Assembly: GCA_016215705.1 (NCBI GenBank)
Contig: JACRIR010000120.1
Span: 1-8,797, forward strand
Direction of reading: 5' to 3'
DNA length: 8,797 nt
Source: Candidatus Poribacteria bacterium
GTDB lineage: Bacteria > Abyssobacteria > SURF-5
Positions 5,549-8,797 of the stretch are shown here, in pieces. Numbering within the stretch: position 1 is the stretch's first letter; each line of letters starts with the position of its first letter. The position numbers were made by a program, and so were the translations under genes. Under the pieces are notes generated by a model. It made no database searches. It was given only the letters and a program-made list of their open reading frames with translations, and was not told where the DNA came from.

Positions 5549-5613
5549 CGAGATGAATCGCGCCACTACGGAACGGCCGGGTTTACGCCTGTGGGAGCGC
5601 AATTCATTTCGCC
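5549..5613. repeat. Decayed inverted REP pair
   Basis: The left unit GATGAATCGCGCCACTAC and the right unit TGTGGGAGCGCAATTCATT correspond, in order and orientation, to the pair at 8446-8512, with several substitutions. The gap between the CTAC and TGT boxes is 20 bases against 19 in the other copy, but its sequence is unrelated. In addition GCCACTAC (5562-5569) can pair with GTAGTGGC (5624-5631). It fills the aor-moaD spacer. Confidence 0.65.
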
Positions 5614-5634
5614 CTTTGCGGATGTAGTGGCAGA

Positions 5635-7368
5635 TCAGTAGTTATGGACCGAGTCCAGAGCCTCATGCGAAACGTCGAACACCGCGTTGTGCGGTGGCAG
5701 TTTTTCGGTCTCGAAGAACATCGGCAGCCGGTCGTCTTCCGCTGTAAATCCGGCTTTCTTGTTGAATTCTCGCTCGCACTTGAGGACCGATTTTCCGAGC
5801 GCAGCAACATCGTCCGGCCCCAACACGAGTCCATACTGCGCATTTATCATTTCGTAGACAGCCTCAAATGCAGCCGGTATGTCGAGCACTGCGAAGGCGA
5901 CAAACAGGCACAGGCCGGTGCTGTCAATTGCGGCGGTCGCAATCTGCAGGTTTCTGGAAAGCTCGACCTGTCCCTCCGGCTTGAGCGGGTCAACCCTGCC
6001 GCCGACATTGAGCACGTTCGCCGTGATGCTGTAACCCGCCGTGTGGTCGGCGCCCATCGGAGAAGTTGCGAACGTCACGCCGATTCCTTTTATGGAGCGC
6101 GGGTCGTAAGCGGGGAGAGCCTGCCTCTTGACTACCGGGACGCGGCAGACGCCGAATGCCTGGCCGGTGACCGCAGCGCCGCTGCCGAGGACGCGTCCGA
6201 GCGGTGTCGCCTTGCCGACCTCTTCCTTGATGAGCCCGATTGCGCCCGCGCCGTCGCCAAACTGTATGTATCCCGCCTCCATGAGAACGGCTAGCGTGGC
6301 GCCCATCTCGATGGTATCGAGCCCGATGTCGTCGTATAGCCGGTCGAGCTTCGCGATCACATCGAGATCGTTTATGCCGCAGTTGGGACCATTGGCCCAT
6401 ACGGTTTCGTATTCCGGCCCTTTCGTGAGGTACTTCTTGTTCTTGTCCATGTAGACGCGCGAGCATTGGATAACGCAGCCGTGGCTGCACGGGTGCGTCG
6501 CCACACCGCCGCGCTTGAGTATTGTCTCGCGCTGCATCTCGCCGCTCACTTTGTCGGCGTCCTCGAACTGGCCCGTGCTGAAATTGCGGGTCGGGAAACC
6601 CCCTGCCTCATTGATGATGTTTGTGAGAATATTGGTGCCATACGTGGGCAGCCCTTTTCCGGTGACTGCGTGTTCCTTCAGCGCCATCGCGAACTTTTTG
6701 GCGGCTGCTTTGAACGCCCCTTGATCCTTGATTGTGATCGGCGGCGCGCCATTGTCATCGAGAACAATCGCTTTCAAACCCTTTGAGCCCATGACCGCGC
6801 CGAGGCCTCCGCGGCCTGCATGTCGCGTCGGCCGATTCTCGAGGTCCGTCACGGCCACGCTGGCGGCCGACATCAGCCTTTCGCCAGCCGATCCGATTGT
6901 TATATAAGAAGCTTTCTCGCCGTACGTCTTCGTGAGTTTTTCGATCACCTTGTAATTGTTGGCGCCCGTCAGATCTTTTGCCGGTAGAAGCTCCAATTTG
7001 TTCCGGGTGATGACGAGCTTCCACAGGGTCCCCCTCGGGGCCTGGCCCTCGACCACGAGCGCCGCGATCCCGAGCTTCGCGAGTTTCTGAGATGCCGTTC
7101 CGCCCGCGTTGCTCTCCTTGATTCCGCCGGTGAGCGGGCTTTTCGCGCCGACCGAGAGACGGCCGGAGCACGGCGCGATAGTGCCCGAGAGGAGTCCGGG
7201 CGCAATCACGAGCTTGTTCTGAGCGCTCAGTGCATGGCACAGCGGCGGGACTTCGTCGTTCACGATCGCGGATGTGAGACCTCGCCCCGCGAGGCCGGAG
7301 TATTGGGCAGGAATCGGAAGTTCGGAAATCTTCTGGCTGCTCATGTCGACGCGGACTATCTTGTTCAT
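5635..7368 (-). CDS. aor: Aldehyde:ferredoxin oxidoreductase (tungsten AOR family)
   Basis: Encodes 577 residues, slightly shorter than the roughly 600 usual. AOR enzymes oxidise aldehydes to carboxylic acids, or the reverse, using a tungsten-bis-pterin centre, one [4Fe-4S] cluster and ferredoxin, in the cytoplasm of anaerobes. The N-terminal domain (about 1-205) has the family pattern GLAGRGLT, SGRLSVGAKSPLTGG (68-82) and RHAGRGGLGAVMGSKGLKA (182-200). Cluster ligands are C294-x3-C298-x3-C302 and Cys487 in the pterin motif DSTGLC (482-487). GPEYE (317-321) and GADHT (439-443) correspond to the acid and histidine region near tungsten. The exact substrate cannot be read. Start 7368 has AGAGGAGGG 7 bases upstream; an in-frame extension to 7578 translates purine repeats and is rejected. 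A moaD-like gene follows. A candidate promoter is at 7550-7578. Confidence 0.94.
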   Translation of the reverse strand: MNKIVRVDMSSQKISELPIPAQYSGLAGRGLTSAIVNDEVPPLCHALSAQNKLVIAPGLLSGTIAPCSGRLSVGAKSPLTGGIKESNAGGTASQKLAKLGIAALVVEGQAPRGTLWKLVITRNKLELLPAKDLTGANNYKVIEKLTKTYGEKASYITIGSAGERLMSAASVAVTDLENRPTRHAGRGGLGAVMGSKGLKAIVLDDNGAPPITIKDQGAFKAAAKKFAMALKEHAVTGKGLPTYGTNILTNIINEAGGFPTRNFSTGQFEDADKVSGEMQRETILKRGGVATHPCSHGCVIQCSRVYMDKNKKYLTKGPEYETVWANGPNCGINDLDVIAKLDRLYDDIGLDTIEMGATLAVLMEAGYIQFGDGAGAIGLIKEEVGKATPLGRVLGSGAAVTGQAFGVCRVPVVKRQALPAYDPRSIKGIGVTFATSPMGADHTAGYSITANVLNVGGRVDPLKPEGQVELSRNLQIATAAIDSTGLCLFVAFAVLDIPAAFEAVYEMINAQYGLVLGPDDVAALGKSVLKCEREFNKKAGFTAEDDRLPMFFETEKLPPHNAVFDVSHEALDSVHNY

Positions 7369-7389
7369 GGAAGGACCCTCCTCTGAAGT

Positions 7390-7459
7390 AAGGGGAAACG
7401 GGGAAACGGGAAAGGAAAGGCGAAAGGAGCAAGACGAAAGGAACAAGACGAAAGGGAAC
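7390..7459 (+). repeat. Purine-rich minisatellite in the aor leader
   Basis: Imperfect units GGGGAAAC, AAAGGCGAAAGG and CAAGACGAAAGGAA repeat on the plus strand. AAGACGAAAGG occurs twice, at a 15-base interval. The aor messenger would carry the pyrimidine-rich complement just before its ribosome site. Confidence 0.75.
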
Positions 7460-7549
7460 CAAGCTTGCTCATGGTTTTCAGTCTCCGCTTTCTTTTCCCA
7501 AGCAGCCCGTCGCAGCGGGCGACAGACGAACACCTTGGCCACTGGCCCA

Positions 7550-7578
7550 ATTATGCCACAGAGGGAAGCGCAATTCAA
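7550..7578 (-). promoter_or_regulatory. Candidate sigma-70 promoter of aor
   Basis: On the minus strand TTGAAT (7573-7578) is followed by a 17-bp spacer and CATAAT (7550-7555), matching four of six and five of six consensus bases. Transcription would start near 7543, giving a leader of about 175 bases. Confidence 0.5.
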
Positions 7579-7586
7579 ATTCCCTC
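7561..7586. promoter_or_regulatory. Inverted repeat around the aor -35 box
   Basis: GAGGGAA (7561-7567) and TTCCCTC (7580-7586) are perfect 7-bp arms around a 12-base centre that contains the -35 box. It could be an operator for an unidentified regulator, or another extragenic palindrome that happens to lie here. Confidence 0.4.
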
Positions 7587-7599
7587 TTCACCCCCTTTG

Positions 7600-7662
7600 A
7601 AGAGGCGAAAGGCAAAAGGGGAAAGGCGAGAGGCAAGAAGGGAAGAAGGGAAGAAGGAAGAC
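7600..7662 (+). repeat. Purine-rich minisatellite
   Basis: Plus-strand units AGGCGAAAGGC, AAAAGGGGAAAGGCGAG and a threefold GGGAAGAA-type run follow one another. It is related to the tract at 7390-7459 and, inverted, to 3763-3812. Confidence 0.7.
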
Positions 7663-7689
7663 GGTTCTCTCACCTATGTAAAGGGGAAA

Positions 7690-7732
7690 GAAAAATTAGG
7701 GACACGATGCGGCATCGTGTCCCCAATTTTTC
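7690..7732. repeat. REP-like palindrome, copy B, bidirectional-terminator shape
   Basis: Same GGGACACGATGC core as copy A, but the outer arms are AAAAATT and AATTTTT. One A/C mismatch at 7698/7724 in an otherwise continuous 21-bp stem with one unpaired central G. An A-rich 5' arm, GC core and T-rich 3' arm are what a bidirectional intrinsic terminator looks like. Confidence 0.88.
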
Positions 7733-7743
7733 CATTGTGCGAA

Positions 7744-7784
7744 CAATTTGGCGACCACAGAATTGCGTGTCAATTCGCCAATTG
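7744..7784. repeat. Nested, mutually exclusive hairpins
   Basis: TGGCGA (7749-7754) pairs with TCGCCA (7775-7780), extended by CAAT/ATTG across one bulge. GAATTG (7760-7765) can instead pair with CAATTC (7771-7776), which shares two bases with the outer stem. It directly adjoins the next inverted pair. Confidence 0.5.
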
Positions 7785-7842
7785 CGGGACAGTCCCTGTT
7801 CTATGGCCTAAAGAACTCTGCCCGTAAACAGGGACAGTCCGC
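7784..7842. repeat. Inverted pair of GGGACAGTCC units
   Basis: The left unit GCGGGACAGTCCCTGTT (7784-7800) and right unit AACAGGGACAGTCCGC (7827-7842) face each other across 26 bases. They are near-complementary, and each contains its own small GGAC/GTCC palindrome. The organisation is like a bacterial interspersed mosaic element. Confidence 0.75.
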
Positions 7843-7874
7843 TTCACGGCGCAGCCGCAACCAGAAACCGGCGG

Positions 7875-7917
7875 GCTTATTCGGGGACACGATGCTGCAT
7901 CGTGTCCCCGAATAAGC
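7875..7917. repeat. REP-like 43-nt perfect palindrome, copy C
   Basis: A 21-bp perfect stem with one central T at 7896. The core is as in copies A, B and D; the outer arms GCTTATTC / GAATAAGC nearly match copy A. It lies just downstream of the SCP-2 gene and may end its transcript. Confidence 0.9.
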
Positions 7918-7921
7918 AATG

Positions 7922-7943
7922 ATTGCGGCCCTTCGCTCGCAAT
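7922..7943. repeat. Short dispersed hairpin repeat
   Basis: ATTGCG (7922-7927) pairs with CGCAAT (7938-7943) around a CCTTCGCT-containing loop, followed by GACTCC. The loop and trailing GAC resemble the repeat at 3672-3698, whose arms are ATTCT/AGAAT. It follows copy C by four bases and ends 11 bases before the SCP-2 stop codon. Confidence 0.6.
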
Positions 7944-7954
7944 GACTCCGGGTG

Positions 7955-8392
7955 TTATTGGAGCACCAGATCGGCTCGGCCGATTTCCTTCAAGTATTGC
8001 GGATACGCCTCGAACAAGGGCGCGATGGAGGGCAGCAGCTTGAGGATTTTGGGAATAGGGCCTTTGGCGACAATCTTCTTGGTGGTAAGCGCCTTGGCCA
8101 GATTAACTTTCCCATGCCAGAATTCGTGCGCCGTGTCTCCGTCAAGCGTGAAGGTCGCAACCGGCGTCCTTGATGAATCGTTGATGAGTACGTCCATGGG
8201 GTTAGTGGTCGCGTCGATCGTCAGAGTCAGTTCGGGATTCTTCCATACGAACTTGCAAATGATGTCGTTTTTTGCGAGCGCCTCGTGGACACCCTTGGCG
8301 ACGGGGTCTCCCTCGGCAGCGCGCCTCGAGGCATTCTTGAAAAATCCACCCATTATTTCCGCCATTTCGTTCGCGTCTTTGAAGACTGTCAT
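7955..8392 (-). CDS. SCP-2 sterol-transfer family protein
   Basis: Encodes 145 residues. SCP-2 domains bind fatty acyl-CoA, lipids or other hydrophobic ligands. The C-terminal half is characteristic: DGDTAHEFWHGKVNLAKAL (84-102), KKIVAKGPIPKILKLLP (105-121) and a final amphipathic helix with YPQYLKEIG (130-138). There is no signal peptide, so it is cytoplasmic. Start 8392 is preceded by AGGAGGAG 5 bases upstream; an open extension to 8506 reads through extragenic repeats and is rejected. Between aor and a dehydratase activase, it may carry an acyl substrate for anaerobic acyl-CoA chemistry, but no substrate can be named. Confidence 0.82.
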   Translation of the reverse strand: MTVFKDANEMAEIMGGFFKNASRRAAEGDPVAKGVHEALAKNDIICKFVWKNPELTLTIDATTNPMDVLINDSSRTPVATFTLDGDTAHEFWHGKVNLAKALTTKKIVAKGPIPKILKLLPSIAPLFEAYPQYLKEIGRADLVLQ

Positions 8393-8445
8393 TGTGACTC
8401 CTCCTGAGTTAAGAACTCTGTTGCTGTTCCATTGGAATCGTGTTC

Positions 8446-8512
8446 GGGCGCGATGAATCGCGCCCCTACAAGATATCTTGATCCTGGCTGTAGAGGCGCA
8501 ATTCATTGCGCC
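8446..8512. repeat. Inverted pair of GTAGGGGC-type palindromes (BIME-like)
   Basis: The left hairpin GGGCGCGAT/ATCGCGCCC (8446-8465) is followed by CTACA; the right hairpin GGCGCAAT/ATTGCGCC (8495-8512) is preceded by TGTAG. The two are head-to-head across 19 bases that include the palindrome AGATATCT. Both have the loop or centre of a GATGAATC/AATGAATT type. It lies 53 bases upstream of the SCP-2 start. Confidence 0.85.
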
Positions 8513-8520
8513 ACGTCAAC

Positions 8521-8561
8521 GAAAATAGGGGACACAATGCGGCATCGTGTCCCCTATTTTC
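8521..8561. repeat. REP-like palindrome, copy D
   Basis: A 20-bp stem with one A/C mismatch (8536/8546) and one central G. The core matches copies A-C; the outer arms are GAAAATA / TATTTTC. It lies about 70 bases past the activase stop and could terminate its transcript. Confidence 0.88.
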
Positions 8562-8631
8562 CTTCTTGAGCGGGAAAATGTGGAATGTCTTCCTCACTCT
8601 GAGATTTATCCATGAAGGACACGAAGGCAAT

Positions 8632-8797
8632 TCACTCGCTTACTTTCTCCCGGGCGAAACATGCCGCCCCAAGCGCGCCGATGATCTGAGGGTCTGTCCC
8701 GTCGGGAAATTTCTTGAAATCTACCTTCAATTTCTTCTCGAGCGAGTCGAGCACGCCGCGATTCTTGGCGACGCCTCCGGTTACAACCACGTCTTGC
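8632..8797 (-). CDS. 2-hydroxyacyl-CoA dehydratase activase / BadF-BcrA ATPase, C-terminal fragment
   Basis: Only the last 54 residues are in the window; the gene continues beyond the right edge. The fragment starts DVVVTGGVAKNRGVLDSLEKK and contains PQIIGALGAACFA, the C-terminal signature of ATP-dependent activators such as HgdC and the BadF/BcrA subunits. These use ATP to drive an electron from a [4Fe-4S] cluster into a dehydratase or benzoyl-CoA reductase in strict anaerobes. GGVAKN is the adenosine-binding loop. The cluster cysteines lie upstream, outside the window. The short fragment cannot tell a stand-alone activator from a reductase subunit or from a larger fused protein. Confidence 0.85.
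   Translation of the reverse strand, partial: QDVVVTGGVAKNRGVLDSLEKKLKVDFKKFPDGTDPQIIGALGAACFAREKVSE

Larger units (their letters stand above)
7369..7954. other. Gene-free palindrome hotspot of 586 bp
   Basis: Between the SCP-2 gene and aor there is no credible gene on either strand. The stretch is packed with the aor promoter and leader, two purine minisatellites, a hairpin at 7505-7520 (GCCCG/CGGGC) and, between 7690 and 7943, five neighbouring palindromic elements of four different types. It has the look of a repeat-insertion hotspot. Confidence 0.75.

Noticed and set aside
5644-6294. Plus-strand open frame of 216 codons inside aor
   Set aside because: Antisense to conserved AOR residues including the DSTGLC motif; no domain signature.
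7369-7578. N-terminal extension of AOR by 70 residues
   Set aside because: The extra residues translate a pyrimidine minisatellite and the candidate promoter, while a strong ribosome site precedes 7368 and the family begins there.
8393-8506. N-terminal extension of the SCP-2 protein by 38 residues
   Set aside because: It reads through the inverted repeat pair, and a good ribosome site precedes 8392.
1-8561. CRISPR array
   Set aside because: The repeats are palindromic, variable in outer sequence and scattered among genes, with no regular spacers and no cas genes.
8611-8628. GAAGGACACGAAGG phrase downstream of the activase
   Set aside because: It resembles a common short dispersed repeat but is a single short match in this window and cannot be supported as a feature.

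Overview
The window (8797 bp, moderately GC-rich) carries eight genes, all on the minus strand, so transcription runs from high to low coordinates. They are a fragment of a 2-hydroxyacyl-CoA dehydratase activase, an SCP-2 lipid-binding protein, an aldehyde:ferredoxin oxidoreductase (AOR), a MoaD/ThiS-type sulfur carrier, an Rrf2 regulator, an Fe-S APS reductase (CysH), a TusA sulfurtransferase with a compact siroheme/ferredoxin sulfite reductase, and two tandem GspG-like pseudopilins. Oxygen-sensitive Fe-S, tungstopterin and radical-activase proteins point to an anaerobic bacterium. The type II pseudopilins (PilD-type leaders, DPWGN motif) indicate a two-membrane organism. The repeat-rich spacers resemble those of genomes assembled from uncultured anaerobes, but the phylum cannot be assigned from this sequence.

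Layout, left to right. 1-120: a palindromic repeat and the edge of a second copy. 121-1583: two paralogous pseudopilins separated by a 32-bp perfect palindrome. 1584-2319: a 736-bp gene-free stretch with palindromes, hairpins and a partial copy of the rrf2 promoter/operator sequence. 2320-5200: a sulfur-assimilation block, transcribed rrf2 - cysH - tusA - sulfite reductase, driven by an almost ideal sigma-70 promoter with a probable autoregulatory dyad over the start point. 5254-7368: moaD-like gene and aor, separated by a decayed inverted repeat pair. 7369-7954: a 586-bp gene-free hotspot with at least six palindromes and two purine minisatellites, plus a candidate aor promoter. 7955-8392: SCP-2 protein. 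8446-8561: an inverted repeat pair and another long palindrome. 8632-8797: the C-terminus of the activase.

Functionally, APS reductase makes sulfite, the ferredoxin-dependent sulfite reductase makes sulfide, and TusA and possibly the MoaD-like carrier handle sulfur as persulfide or thiocarboxylate. ATP sulfurylase is not in the window. AOR, SCP-2 and the activase suggest neighbouring anaerobic acid/aldehyde or acyl-CoA metabolism. The most unusual features are (i) the MoaD-like protein whose Gly-Gly is followed by Cys-Ser, sitting beside a sulfite reductase operon, which raises the possibility of a protein-thiocarboxylate sulfur assimilation route, and (ii) a dense, modular set of non-coding palindromes whose arms vary but stay complementary.
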